A DNA stretch of 64,000 bases from Roseibium sp. HPY-6. GTDB taxonomy: Bacteria; Pseudomonadota; Alphaproteobacteria; Rhizobiales; Stappiaceae. The notes under the pieces were generated by a model. That model was not told the origin of the DNA, made no database searches, and was given only the letters and a program-made list of their open reading frames with translations. Shown piece after piece: positions 1 to 8,434 of this stretch. Both the position numbers and the translations under genes were made by a program. The stretch covers positions 1,364,001-1,428,000 of the forward strand of contig NZ_JBEWCD010000002.1 of the NCBI RefSeq assembly GCF_040530035.1, written 5' to 3'. Each line of letters begins with the position of its first letter. Position 1 is the stretch's first letter.

Positions 1-292
1 CGCGGTCCTTGAGCGCCTTTGCGACGAGTTCACGTTTCCAGACGAGATAGGGTGCTTGCGCCAGATGCTGAAGCGCACAGCCGCCGCAGGTTTCGTAATG
101 TCGGCAGACGGGCGTGATCCGGTCGGGTGAAAGTGTCTTGAAGCTGGGGTTTTTAGCCCTGCCGTCGATGACATTCGCAGTCACCGTCTCTCCGGGCAGT
201 GCGCCCGGCACGTAGACTGGGCCTTTGTCCGTGCGTGCAACTCCGTCACCGCGATGCCCGAGTTCGGATACTTGTAGATTTGTTTCGCGCAT
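1..292 (-). CDS. Class I SAM-dependent RNA methyltransferase, TRAM domain (RlmD/TrmA-like), 3' part cut off
   Basis: The first 97 codons are in the window; the catalytic methyltransferase domain lies beyond base 1. The protein starts METNLQ-like (read as MRETNLQVSELGHRGDGVAR), which is a TRAM RNA-binding domain of about 55 residues. It is followed by a CX5CX2C cluster (CRHYETCGGC) and the pattern LQHLAQAPYLVWKRELV, typical of the [4Fe-4S]-binding 23S rRNA m5U methyltransferases (RlmD/RumA) and their tRNA relatives. Members methylate a uridine in 23S rRNA or tRNA using SAM. It follows tlyA and an unknown gene on the same strand; tlyA next to such a methyltransferase is usual in this bacterial class. 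Which RNA it modifies cannot be told from the fragment. Confidence 0.85.
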   Translation of the reverse strand, partial: MRETNLQVSELGHRGDGVARTDKGPVYVPGALPGETVTANVIDGRAKNPSFKTLSPDRITPVCRHYETCGGCALQHLAQAPYLVWKRELVAKALKDR

Positions 293-370
293 GTGCGAGC
301 GATAGCGTCAACGGGTCATGGGGGCAAGATCTGGCGCGTGCCGTCGCGAGCGCCGTTTACGAATTGTGGC

Positions 371-1621
371 CTAGCGATCACCCCTGAAGAGACCCTTGGC
401 CCGGGACAGCCAGCTCTGTGGAGTGTCATTGCCGGTCGCCCGGTCCGATCCACTGGACCGTCTGGCAAAATCGCGCAAGGCATTCAGATCCTGTTTCTGT
501 TGCGTAATCTTGATTTCGCGCCGGGTGTCGTTTGCTGCCTCGCTTTCGGGAGGCAGGCGGTCTCCCGATCCGGCTTGCTCCGCAGCGGACTCCGGTCGCC
601 GGTCATAAGGCTGAGGATCATTGGCCGCCGTTACCTCGTGTTTTTCTTCTTCGGCGCGTTGGCGAATGTCCTCCGCGCTTTCATACCTGTGATAGCGTTT
701 TGCCGTCGTATCCCCGTAAATGCCGAATTCGGGCGCGTGCACGACCACAAGTCTGACTTTGTCCCAGGCGGAGTGGCCTTCGATCTTCTCGTGATAAACG
801 GCAACCGACCAGTCCTCGTCCTCGTTGCCGAAAGTGTTGTTGTCCGGCAGGATCGACCCGCGGATCTGGCATAGCTTGATAAAGCCATAGACAACTTCCA
901 TCATCCAGGGAAACGGAACCCGCGCTTCCTCAAATTCGATCATTTTGCCGATGATCCATTGAGACCCGTTCACCACCATTTTCAGAGGCAGGCCTTCACC
1001 GAGGCGTCCCGCGCTGGAGCTGAGATAGGGGCGGATGTTCAAGAGCGTATAGTCGCCATCCTTTGCAACGCCTTCAAAATAAGACTGAGGTACAAGGTTG
1101 TCGCTGACGCACCAATGGATCGCCGTTGCCGGATTGTGGCCAATGATGAGCTTTGCCAATTCGTAACAGAAGGTTCTCGCCCGATCCGCTTCCTCCAGCG
1201 TGTTGAAAGACGAAACGGCACTGATGGCTTCGAGAAAATGCGAAGACCTTGAGCCCAATTCCTCCCTGATATGCCGGCTGTCCAGAAATCCCTTGGCAAT
1301 GGTGATGAAAGTATTCGCCTTGTGCCGCATAACGACATCATGGGCGTTGGGCAGGACAAATCCGGTATAGGGGGTGGAGAGCGCCGTTCGAAATCCTTCA
1401 GGCCCAAGCGGGTCCGTGTTCTGGCTGACCAGGATCCGGTGGCCGTTGGCATGCACATGAATGTCCTTGCGCGTCGACGAGGCGATCAACTGGACTTCGG
1501 GGGCGTAATTCAGCTCCCTCGCAAGCTTTTGGATTACCTGGAAAATGACGTTACCGTCCAACGGATTGAATTGTTCATGGAGTATCGCGCATTCAACGCT
1601 TTCCAGTGCCGGAATATCCAT
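371..1621 (-). CDS. Conserved hypothetical protein, 416 aa, charged C-terminal tail
   Basis: I do not recognise a family. The protein is soluble, with no signal peptide and no membrane segments. Residues 1-310 look like one or two folded alpha/beta domains (patterns such as WSVAVYHEK and WIIGKMIEFEE). Residues from about 315 to 400 are low-complexity, rich in E, R, S, D and A, so probably disordered, and the last 14 residues (WLSRAKGLFRGDR) are basic. The ATG at 1621 has a good ribosome site (GGGAG, 6 nt upstream). That site lies in one arm of an inverted repeat in the leader (1630-1676), which hints at control of translation. It sits between tlyA and the RNA methyltransferase on the same strand, but with a 200-bp gap from tlyA, so it may have its own promoter. 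Coding bias matches its neighbours. Confidence 0.75.
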   Translation of the reverse strand: MDIPALESVECAILHEQFNPLDGNVIFQVIQKLARELNYAPEVQLIASSTRKDIHVHANGHRILVSQNTDPLGPEGFRTALSTPYTGFVLPNAHDVVMRHKANTFITIAKGFLDSRHIREELGSRSSHFLEAISAVSSFNTLEEADRARTFCYELAKLIIGHNPATAIHWCVSDNLVPQSYFEGVAKDGDYTLLNIRPYLSSSAGRLGEGLPLKMVVNGSQWIIGKMIEFEEARVPFPWMMEVVYGFIKLCQIRGSILPDNNTFGNEDEDWSVAVYHEKIEGHSAWDKVRLVVVHAPEFGIYGDTTAKRYHRYESAEDIRQRAEEEKHEVTAANDPQPYDRRPESAAEQAGSGDRLPPESEAANDTRREIKITQQKQDLNALRDFARRSSGSDRATGNDTPQSWLSRAKGLFRGDR

Positions 1622-1629
1622 GTAACGCT

Positions 1630-1676
1630 CCCTTTTGTGTTGTTTCGGTTATAGGTCCGAAATCTTCCCAAAAGGG
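1630..1676 (-). promoter_or_regulatory. Nested inverted repeat in the leader of the unknown gene; overlaps its ribosome site
   Basis: On the minus strand the order is CCCTTTTG, 6 nt, TTTCGG, 8 nt, CCGAAA, 5 nt, CAAAAGGG, then AGCGTTAC and the ATG at 1621. Both pairs of arms are perfect complements and are nested. The outer 3' arm contains most of the ribosome site, so the hairpin would hide it. This is seen directly; a role in translation control is inference. Confidence 0.5.
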
Positions 1677-1821
1677 AAATGTGATCGCAGAAAACTCAAC
1701 CAATGAGGGAAAAATCTTCGATCGAGAGTTGATCTTTGGCGGCTTGTTTTGAAAACAATCAACCATTGCCGGTCGTCTCAGGCAGTGGACGCGGATCGCT
1801 TCCTTGCCCGACAGCGGCTGA

Positions 1822-2562
1822 TCAGATCGATTTTCGCCCATAAAGCAGCCATTCGGCATTGCCGTCGCCACCCTTTACGGGCGAGGGGACCAGATCGCCT
1901 GCCATCCAGTCAGGATAGGTGGAAAGCCATGTTTGAAGGTCGTTCGCAGTCTCTTCGGCAGTGACGGGGTCGACGAGCCCGCCCTTGCCGACCTTCTCCC
2001 TGCCTGCTTCGAACTGTGGCTTTACCAGCAAAACACACTCAGCCCCGGGCGCTGCCAGATCGAGGGCAGGTGGAAGAGCCAGTTTGAGCGAGATGAAGCT
2101 GACATCGGAAACGATCAGGTCCGGACTGTCTCCGTCAAGGTGACGGCTTTTCAGGTCACGTGCATTCAGCCCATCCTGCGCGACAACGCGGAGGTGGTCG
2201 CGAAGCTCCTCCCGAAGCTGATCATGACCGACATCGATCGCGTGCACCTTGGCCGCATTCCGTTCAAGCAGGACCTGCGTGAAACCGCCGGTAGATGCAC
2301 CGACATCAAGACAGATCCTGCCTTTTGGATCGACGCCAAACCGGTCGAGGCCTTCAACAAGTTTCAGGGCAGCGCGCGACACATATTTCGAAGCCGGGTC
2401 GTCGACTTCCACGGACGCGTCGCCCAAGACTTTCTGCGCCGGCTTTCGGCAGAGCGCGCCGTCAAGTCGAACCGTGCCCCGCAGGATCGCGTCGCGGGCC
2501 CTTGCACGGCTTGCAAAGTGGCCGCTGTCGACAAGATGCTGATCGAGACGTTTTGAGGCCAT
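1822..2562 (-). CDS. tlyA: TlyA family rRNA 2'-O-methyltransferase
   Basis: This 246-aa protein has an N-terminal S4 RNA-binding domain (about residues 4-64, RLDQHLVDSGHFASRARARD) and an FtsJ/Rossmann methyltransferase domain from about residue 65. The SAM-binding motif is LDVGASTGGFTQVLL and the catalytic-type KDKE set is suggested by K in YVSRAALKL, D in VSDVSF, K in LLVKPQFE and E near the end. The family methylates ribose in 16S and 23S rRNA, and is often misnamed haemolysin. The ATG at 2562 is chosen because it begins MASKRLDQHL, the usual start; a longer reading frame exists upstream but gives 46 residues with no similarity. It belongs to the dxs/xseB-type neighbourhood, here split from dxs by the copper and MFS genes. 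Confidence 0.93.
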   Translation of the reverse strand: MASKRLDQHLVDSGHFASRARARDAILRGTVRLDGALCRKPAQKVLGDASVEVDDPASKYVSRAALKLVEGLDRFGVDPKGRICLDVGASTGGFTQVLLERNAAKVHAIDVGHDQLREELRDHLRVVAQDGLNARDLKSRHLDGDSPDLIVSDVSFISLKLALPPALDLAAPGAECVLLVKPQFEAGREKVGKGGLVDPVTAEETANDLQTWLSTYPDWMAGDLVPSPVKGGDGNAEWLLYGRKSI

Positions 2563-2611
2563 GTGCCGCCGTGGGTACCAAGCGTATTCCGGAACTGAGA
2601 GGTTAGCGCTG

Positions 2612-2749
2612 TCAGCCGAAGCAGCTGGCAATCGCAGACAGGAGCCGGTCGGCGTAAACCCGTTCACCGGCGTAGAGCCACAAGACGGCTGACAGCGCAA
2701 CGAGCCCGGTCGCGCCGGCAGTCAGTCCTATATAGAGTGGCATGCGCAT
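2612..2749 (-). CDS. Small single-span membrane protein, 45 aa
   Basis: Begins MRMPLYIGLTAGATGLVALS; residues 5-27 form one hydrophobic membrane segment, followed by a short polar end (GERVYADRLLSAIASCFG). The ATG at 2749 has a GGAG site 8 nt upstream, within the 25-bp gap after the SCO1 stop at 2775, so it is probably translated as the last gene of a sco1 operon. No family is recognised. It may be a small partner of the copper or cytochrome-oxidase assembly system, but that is only suggested by position. Confidence 0.5.
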   Translation of the reverse strand: MRMPLYIGLTAGATGLVALSAVLWLYAGERVYADRLLSAIASCFG

Positions 2750-2774
2750 CAATGGTGCTCCACTTGAGCCGGCC

Positions 2775-3401
2775 TCAGCTGGAGGCAGGCGCGTTCGCAA
2801 TCAGGCGACGCAGTTTCTCCAGCGCGGTTTCTTCTGCCTCTGCATAGGCGATTGTCCCGACGAACTTGTTGTCTGAATTCATCAGGTAGACAGCGGCGGA
2901 ATGGTCCATCGTATAGTCGCCGTCGTCAAGTGGGACCTTCTTTGCATAGACGCGATAGGCCTTGATCACTGCATCGACCTGTTCGCGCGAACCGGTCAAT
3001 GGCCTGATCCGCTTGTCGAACGCCCACACATAGTCGCGCATGACATCGGGCGTGTCCCGTTCCGGATCCACCGACACGAACGCGTAATTGAGTTTGTCGG
3101 CGTCAGGTCCAAGAGCCTCCATCCAGCCCTGGAGTTCGGAGAGGGTCGTCGGGCAGACATCCGGGCAGTAGGTGAACCCGAAAAACAGGACGAGTGGCTT
3201 GCCGGCAAATTCCGCATCGGTGACAGTCTCGCCGTTGCCGTCGACGAGTTCAAACGGACCGCCGATCGCTGCCAGCGGTTCGATCAGGGCGCCGGAATTC
3301 CCGTTGCCAGCAGTCTGCTGATAAACGAGAAATCCTGATGCGGCGGCAAGGACGGCAACTGCCGCCCAAGCCGCGTACCGAAAGATTTGTAATCCGGACA
3401 T
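2775..3401 (-). CDS. SCO1/SenC family copper-binding thioredoxin-fold protein
   Basis: A 208-aa protein anchored by an N-terminal membrane segment (residues 9-27) with a periplasmic thioredoxin-like domain. The copper ligands are visible: CPDVC (Cys79 and Cys83) and the distal His167 in YTMDHSAAVYL. SCO proteins pass copper to the CuA site of cytochrome c oxidase and act as thiol reductases. The partner chaperone PCuAC lies just upstream (3536-4033) in the same orientation, which supports a copper-delivery role. The ATG at 3401 has a strong AAGGGGA site. Between the two genes is a GC-rich hairpin (3499-3520) with no T run. Confidence 0.94.
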   Translation of the reverse strand: MSGLQIFRYAAWAAVAVLAAASGFLVYQQTAGNGNSGALIEPLAAIGGPFELVDGNGETVTDAEFAGKPLVLFFGFTYCPDVCPTTLSELQGWMEALGPDADKLNYAFVSVDPERDTPDVMRDYVWAFDKRIRPLTGSREQVDAVIKAYRVYAKKVPLDDGDYTMDHSAAVYLMNSDNKFVGTIAYAEAEETALEKLRRLIANAPASS

Positions 3402-3498
3402 TGGGTGTCCCCTTCTTGACCAACTGCGTTGCTTGCGCCCATCAGCGTGATGGCATTCGCCTCGCGATTGCGTGTCAGATAATGATCTAGTGCAGGAG

Positions 3499-3520
3499 GG
3501 CCGCGCCGTGCAGCGCGGCC
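3499..3520 (-). other. GC-rich hairpin between the PCuAC gene and sco1
   Basis: GGCCGCGC, 6-nt loop, GCGCGGCC: a perfect 8-bp stem 15 nt past the PCuAC stop. There is no T run on the minus-strand side, so it looks more like an mRNA-stabilising or attenuating stem than a strong intrinsic terminator. Confidence 0.55.
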
Positions 3521-3535
3521 ATGCTCACAATTGGG

Positions 3536-4033
3536 TTAGTTGTGATTATGGCCGTGGTCGCCATGACCATGGTCCATCGACTTTGCGCCCATCTTTGCGA
3601 CATCAAGATCTATCGCTACGTCGCCAGCCTTTTCAAAGGTCAAGACGACCGGGACCGTCGTCCCTTCTTCGAAGGATTGATTTAGCCCCATGAACATGAT
3701 GTGCAGGCCGCCTGGTTGAAGCGTGACGGTTTCACCGGCAGGGATCTCAATGCCGTCGTTAAGCTCTCTCATTTTCATGATTCCATCGGTGACAGCCATT
3801 TCATGGATCTCAACCTTTGCGGCAACGTCGGAACTTGCGGCCACAAGTCGGTCGGCTGTTGCGCCCGAATTCATGATTTCGACAAAGCCTCCGCCTGCTT
3901 TTGCCTTTGGCGGTGTTGCCCGTGTCCATGTTTTGGAGAGCGTCAGGTCGCCCGCCTTGTAGTCAGCGGCAAACGAGGAAAGAGAGACGAAAGTGAGCGC
4001 CGCTGCGGCGGCGATGGATGTCCAGAGTTTCAT
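3536..4033 (-). CDS. Periplasmic copper chaperone PCuAC family
   Basis: A 165-aa exported protein. Residues 1-22 are a signal peptide ending SSFA. The mature part has the PCuAC copper(I) motif: His77, Met88 (HX10M) and His111-x-Met113 (HIMFM). The tail MDHGHGDHGHNHN adds a second histidine-rich copper-binding end, known in other PCuAC proteins. The family takes copper in the periplasm and loads the CuA centre of cytochrome oxidase together with SCO1, which is the next gene. Upstream is a DUF2946-like cysteine-rich gene, so these form one small copper module between dxs and tlyA. Confidence 0.93.
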   Translation of the reverse strand: MKLWTSIAAAAALTFVSLSSFAADYKAGDLTLSKTWTRATPPKAKAGGGFVEIMNSGATADRLVAASSDVAAKVEIHEMAVTDGIMKMRELNDGIEIPAGETVTLQPGGLHIMFMGLNQSFEEGTTVPVVLTFEKAGDVAIDLDVAKMGAKSMDHGHGDHGHNHN

Positions 4034-4070
4034 GTCCGTGTCCTTTAAAGTCTGAAATTTGGTTTCGGTT

Positions 4071-4463
4071 TCAGATCAGGGACACTGGTGGCGCGCGAAT
4101 TGGGGCAACGTTCCGGGACGGCGATAGTTTGGCATCACGGTTGACCTTCGCAGGCAAACTTTCCGCCGGAAGGGCATTTGGAGAAAATGAGGGTGCAGCA
4201 GCTGAAAGACAGGTGCCTGTTGCGCATCCGTGCGCACAGACCGGACCGCATTGGCAGGTCGCAGGGTCATGCGCGGCAAAGCCCAATGCCGGGCTCGAGG
4301 AGTGGCATAAGCTAGTGAGGCCATTGGCGGCCGCAACTTCCGGCGAGAGCGCCGTGGCCAGAATGCCGAGACACAAGCGCAGCGTGAACGCGACCATCGC
4401 CATTGCGACGAGGGGATGGCGTTCCCGCCTCAGCAGGTGCAGTCGTGACGCTTGAATGGCCAT
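4071..4463 (-). CDS. DUF2946-like small exported cysteine-rich protein
   Basis: A 130-aa protein with a hydrophobic segment at about residues 20-45 (signal peptide or anchor) and a cysteine-rich middle (CHSSS, then CQCGPVCAHGC and TC). It ends APIRAPPVSL; an R-A-P-P ending is usual in DUF2946-type proteins that travel with copper genes. The PCuAC gene follows 37 bp away on the same strand. I infer a role in metal handling in the envelope, but no function is established. The start at 4463 is uncertain; an ATG at 4403 would begin directly at the signal peptide. Confidence 0.65.
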   Translation of the reverse strand: MAIQASRLHLLRRERHPLVAMAMVAFTLRLCLGILATALSPEVAAANGLTSLCHSSSPALGFAAHDPATCQCGPVCAHGCATGTCLSAAAPSFSPNALPAESLPAKVNRDAKLSPSRNVAPIRAPPVSLI

Positions 4464-4534
4464 GGAGCGCTCTTACGCTGGTTCAAACGGCTTGTCGAGG
4501 GGCGAAACAGCGCAGTTTCTGTCCCGCAACGGTT

Positions 4535-5974
4535 TCAGGTTTTGACTTTGGGTTCGCCGTCAGTGGTCGGCGGGGTGTCGGTTCCCAGAGGTTTACCCGC
4601 ATGGCCGGTCTGTGCGTTTTCGTCACCCGTTTTATTGTCTTCCTTCGTTTCGGTACTTTCGGTTTCCTCGTCCGGCACCGTGTCGAAATTATAGATGTCA
4701 TCCTCGTAGGCCGGAAATTCCTCCGGCGGAATGACATATTCTTCCGCCTCAACATCAAGCGGTTCGGGGGAAATGACCGAACCGACCTGTGCTGTCGCGG
4801 CGTATTCAAAGTCGGTCTTCTCGTCGACCGGAAGCGCCTGCCGTGTGAAGACGCGCGTCAGAACAAAGGCAGCCATCGTCAGGCTGACCGCCGCGATCAT
4901 GACATAAAGGCCTGAGGGACCGATCTGGCCCATGATCAGCGAGGCAACCAAAGGACCGATAATCGATCCGATGCCGAAGGAAAGCAGCATGCCTGAAGAC
5001 GTTTCGACAAAGTCCTCGGGTGCAGCATGGTCGAACGCGTGGGCAACCGCGATCGCGTAGAGCGGTTGCGTGAACATACCGACAAGGATCGCGGACAGGA
5101 TCGCAACCAGGAACACGGTTGGTGAGAAGATCACGATTGACAATGACGCAGCGGTGGTCGCCGTTCCAAGTCCGACAAGAACCAGCCGGCGGTCCATCCG
5201 GTCGGAGAGCCGACCGACCGGCCACTGCGCGATCATGCCACCCCCGATGATCGCCGCGGCATAATAGGCGGACTGATTGGTCGAGAGACCGATCTGAGAT
5301 CCGTAAAGCGGCGAAAGCGTGAAGACCGCCCCTTGGCAAACGCCAATCAACAGGATCCCGACAAAGGCCGCTGGCGAAGTTCGGTAGAGCCTGATTGGCC
5401 GGAACCGTACCAGCGTGATCGGAGCCGGTTGCGTCGCGGTCGTTAGGGATATTGGCATTACGGCAAGGCTCAGCGCCACCGATGCAACTGCGAACGGCAC
5501 GAAAGAAGCAATGCTCATACTGGCGATCGATACCTGACCGAGGATCAGCGATCCGAAAACGATCACGATGTAGATGGACATGATCGTTCCGCGGTTCTCG
5601 TTCGTCGCGCTTTCGTTGAGCCAGCTTTCTACGATCATGTAAAACCCGGCCAGGCTGAACCCGGATACCACGCGGATGATGAACCAGGCATAGGGATCTA
5701 TAATGACCGGGTGCAGGATTGCAGCGCCGGACATAAGCGAAACCAGCGCGGCGAAGGCGCGGATATGTCCGGCGCGCATGATCAGGAGGGGAGCCGCCAG
5801 GCAGCCCAGCACCAGTCCGACGAAGTAAGCCGAGGAAATGGCACCGATCTCGAAATCGGTAAAGTAATACCGGTCCGCAGCGAGAGGCAGCAAGGTTGTC
5901 TGGAGCCCGTGCCCGAAAATGAGCAGGGCGACAGACAGCAAGAGAGCGGACACGGAAAGAAGTGTCTGAGCCAT
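4535..5974 (-). CDS. MFS transporter, YcaD-like, with long acidic C-terminal tail
   Basis: A 479-aa membrane protein with about 12 hydrophobic segments between residues 5 and 385. The MFS signature between segments 2 and 3 is weak, but VGRLSDRMDRRLVLVGLG between segments 8 and 9 is a clear repeat of it. It resembles YcaD-type exporters of unknown substrate. Residues 390-479 form a hydrophilic, acidic tail (many E, D, T and P) that is longer than usual and probably cytoplasmic. The ATG at 5974 has a GAGG site 8 nt upstream. The gene lies between dxs and the copper genes, all on the minus strand, but with its own 160-bp gap from dxs. Confidence 0.85.
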   Translation of the reverse strand: MAQTLLSVSALLLSVALLIFGHGLQTTLLPLAADRYYFTDFEIGAISSAYFVGLVLGCLAAPLLIMRAGHIRAFAALVSLMSGAAILHPVIIDPYAWFIIRVVSGFSLAGFYMIVESWLNESATNENRGTIMSIYIVIVFGSLILGQVSIASMSIASFVPFAVASVALSLAVMPISLTTATQPAPITLVRFRPIRLYRTSPAAFVGILLIGVCQGAVFTLSPLYGSQIGLSTNQSAYYAAAIIGGGMIAQWPVGRLSDRMDRRLVLVGLGTATTAASLSIVIFSPTVFLVAILSAILVGMFTQPLYAIAVAHAFDHAAPEDFVETSSGMLLSFGIGSIIGPLVASLIMGQIGPSGLYVMIAAVSLTMAAFVLTRVFTRQALPVDEKTDFEYAATAQVGSVISPEPLDVEAEEYVIPPEEFPAYEDDIYNFDTVPDEETESTETKEDNKTGDENAQTGHAGKPLGTDTPPTTDGEPKVKT

Positions 5975-6137
5975 GATTGCCTCACGGGAACTGATGCTAA
6001 AACAAAAGCGCCGGTTGGAACCGACACGATTGATCCTGCCTAGCAGCCTTTCCAGTAATCGCAGCTTCTGTCAATCATGATTTGAGGGGTGCCGCATACA
6101 TGTCCCCGAACGACGATTTCGTCGGCCGTAAAACCGT

Positions 6138-8057
6138 TTATGCCCGTTGCGGAGCGGTGAGCATTTCTGTGCCAAGCGCCGTGAACACGGCCTTCAAAAT
6201 ACCGTCGCAATTCAAACCCGCCTTGGCATACATGGCGTCCGGTTTGTCCTGGTCGATGAAAACATCGGGAAGCGCCAGGGTTCGGATCTTGAGACCGTTT
6301 TCCAAAAGGCCTTCTTCCGCGAGCCGTGTCAGAACGTGACTGCCGAAACCGCCTGCAGAGCCTTCCTCGATCGTGATCAGGACTTCATGCTCGCGCGCAA
6401 GACGCCGGATCATGTCCATGTCGAGAGGTTTCGCAAACCGGGCGTCTGCAACTGTTGTTGAAAGCCCTGCGGCGTCGAGTTCATCGGCAGCCTTCAGGCA
6501 TTCGCTCATTCGTCCACCGAAACTCAGAAGCGCAACTTTTGTGCCTTCGCGCCGGATCACGCCCTTGCCGATCTCAAGGACGCTACCGCGTTCCGGCATG
6601 TCAAGGCCGACGCCTTCGCCGCGCGGATACCGGAAGGACAATGGGCCCTCATCATAGGCCGCTGCAGTCGCAACCATGTGACGCAATTCAACTTCGTCCG
6701 CAGCCGCCATGACTACAAAACCGGGAAGGCAGGAGAGAAACGCCGTGTCGAATGCGCCTGCATGGGTCGGTCCGTCGGCACCGACAAGACCGGCACGATC
6801 GATCGGAAAGCGAACCGGCAGGCCCTGGATGGCAACGTCGTGAATGACCTGGTCATAGGCGCGTTGAAGAAACGTTGAATAGATGGCAGCGAATGGCTTG
6901 TAGCCCTCCGTCGCAAGACCAGCCGCAAAGGTTACGGCATGCTGCTCGGCAATGCCGACGTCGTAGGTCCGTTCCGGAAACGCTTCGCCGAAGAGATTGA
7001 GCCCGGTCCCGTCCGGCATCGCCGCGGTGATGGCCACGACCTTGTCGTCGGCTTCCGCTTCCTTGATCAGCGAAGTTGCAAAAACGTTGGTATAGCTTGG
7101 AGCGTTGGCTTTCGGCTTGGATTGTTTGCCGGTGATGACATCGAATTTGGCGACGCCGTGATATTTGTCCTTCGCACCTTCCGCCGGCCCATAGCCTTTT
7201 CCTTTTTGCGTCACCGCGTGGATCAGCACCGGGCCATGGTGCGTGTCGCGCACGTTTTTGAGCACCGGTAGAAGGTGTTCCATGTTGTGGCCGTCAACGG
7301 GACCGACATAGTAGAACCCGAGCTCCTCGAACATGGTGCCGCCGGTCCAGAACCCGCGGGCATATTCTTCGGCACGTGCCGCCTTCTCAAAAACCGGTTT
7401 GGGCAGGTTCTTGGCAATGTTCTTCGCCGCATCCCGCAAAGTCTGGTACGTCGGACCGGAAACCAATTTGGCAAGATATGCGGACATCGCACCGACCGGA
7501 GGGGCGATCGACATGTCATTGTCGTTGAGGATGACGATGAGGCGTGAGCCGAGATGACCGGCGTTGTTCATGGCCTCGTAAGCCATGCCGGCGGACATGG
7601 CGCCATCACCGATGACCGCAATAACGTTGTTATCGCCGCCCTTTAAATCCCGTGCCGCAGCCATGCCAAGTCCGGCAGAGATTGATGTCGATGAATGCGC
7701 CGCGCCGAACGGGTCGTAACGGCTTTCCGCGCGCTTGGTAAATCCGGACAGGCCTTCACCCTGACGCAGCGTCCGGATGCGATCACGCCGTTCGGTCAGG
7801 ATCTTATGCGGATAACACTGGTGCCCGACATCCCAGATGATCTTGTCGTCCGGCGTGTTGAAAACGTAGTGCAGCGCGACTGTGAGCTCGACAACACCCA
7901 GACCCGCACCCAGATGACCGCCGGTGATCGAGACGGCGTCAATGGTTTCCGACCGCAACTCGTCGGCGACCTGTTGGAGATCGGTTTCTTCGAGTGCGCG
8001 AAGGTCCTCGGGAGAGTTGACCTGATCAAGGAGTGGGGTATTGGGCTTTGAAGACAC
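6138..8057 (-). CDS. dxs: 1-deoxy-D-xylulose-5-phosphate synthase
   Basis: This 639-aa enzyme joins pyruvate and glyceraldehyde 3-phosphate to give DXP, the first step of the MEP isoprenoid pathway and a precursor for thiamine and, in many bacteria of this class, vitamin B6. It has the thiamine-diphosphate motif starting GDGAMSAG (about residue 150) and ending near NDNDMS, the transketolase pyrimidine-binding domain ([16 protein letters not shown]) and the C-terminal transketolase domain. I chose the GTG at 8057, which gives [20 protein letters not shown], the usual start, with a GGAG site upstream; an ATG-type start at 8123 adds 22 residues not seen in the family. xseB is normally next to it; here a LuxR gene separates them. 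Confidence 0.96.
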   Translation of the reverse strand: MSSKPNTPLLDQVNSPEDLRALEETDLQQVADELRSETIDAVSITGGHLGAGLGVVELTVALHYVFNTPDDKIIWDVGHQCYPHKILTERRDRIRTLRQGEGLSGFTKRAESRYDPFGAAHSSTSISAGLGMAAARDLKGGDNNVIAVIGDGAMSAGMAYEAMNNAGHLGSRLIVILNDNDMSIAPPVGAMSAYLAKLVSGPTYQTLRDAAKNIAKNLPKPVFEKAARAEEYARGFWTGGTMFEELGFYYVGPVDGHNMEHLLPVLKNVRDTHHGPVLIHAVTQKGKGYGPAEGAKDKYHGVAKFDVITGKQSKPKANAPSYTNVFATSLIKEAEADDKVVAITAAMPDGTGLNLFGEAFPERTYDVGIAEQHAVTFAAGLATEGYKPFAAIYSTFLQRAYDQVIHDVAIQGLPVRFPIDRAGLVGADGPTHAGAFDTAFLSCLPGFVVMAAADEVELRHMVATAAAYDEGPLSFRYPRGEGVGLDMPERGSVLEIGKGVIRREGTKVALLSFGGRMSECLKAADELDAAGLSTTVADARFAKPLDMDMIRRLAREHEVLITIEEGSAGGFGSHVLTRLAEEGLLENGLKIRTLALPDVFIDQDKPDAMYAKAGLNCDGILKAVFTALGTEMLTAPQRA

Positions 8058-8434
8058 TCTGCTGAAGGCTCCACGAAAGTAAATCTGGCGGGCAGGCATA
8101 CACCAACCGGTTATAGGGCGCAAATGCCGCTGCAGGAATGCGCCAAATTGTTGCGCGATACCAACAGACGACTTTCACAAACACTACAGTCAAGCTTCAG
8201 AGCTGTGGTGCAGATCACGTGCATTTTTAGTGTTGGTGAGCGTTTTTGAAATCCAGTCACCCTTTTGGGTGATGCATACATTGTCGATCTGGCCTATTGG
8301 AATGGGGTGGTCGATGGGGCCACGTGCACAGTGATCAACTTGGGGTCGCGTTTTGCGGCCCCTTTTTGTTGCAGGTCCACTACCGGCAGCCTCTGTTGCC
8401 AGGGCAGCCGGCCCTTTCAATCCGACGAAATCTG
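8058..8434. other. Intergenic region upstream of dxs
   Basis: This 377-bp gap between the LuxR gene and dxs has no credible protein gene. It holds a small hairpin (TCACCC, TTTT, GGGTGA, near 8257-8272) and a plus-strand intrinsic terminator at 8342-8369. The dxs promoter should be here, but I cannot place it with confidence. Confidence 0.6.
8342..8369 (+). terminator. Rho-independent terminator on the plus strand with no gene before it
   Basis: Stem GGGGTCGC (8342-8349) and GCGGCCCC (8355-8362) with one G-T pair and loop GTTTT, followed by TTTTTGTT. The T run shows that the direction is plus, yet both flanking genes are on the minus strand. The likely explanation is a small RNA ending here. 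Confidence 0.6.

Noticed and set aside
8190..8420. 76-codon frame in the dxs upstream gap, minus strand
   Set aside because: No ribosome site or family pattern, and it contains the terminator stem.
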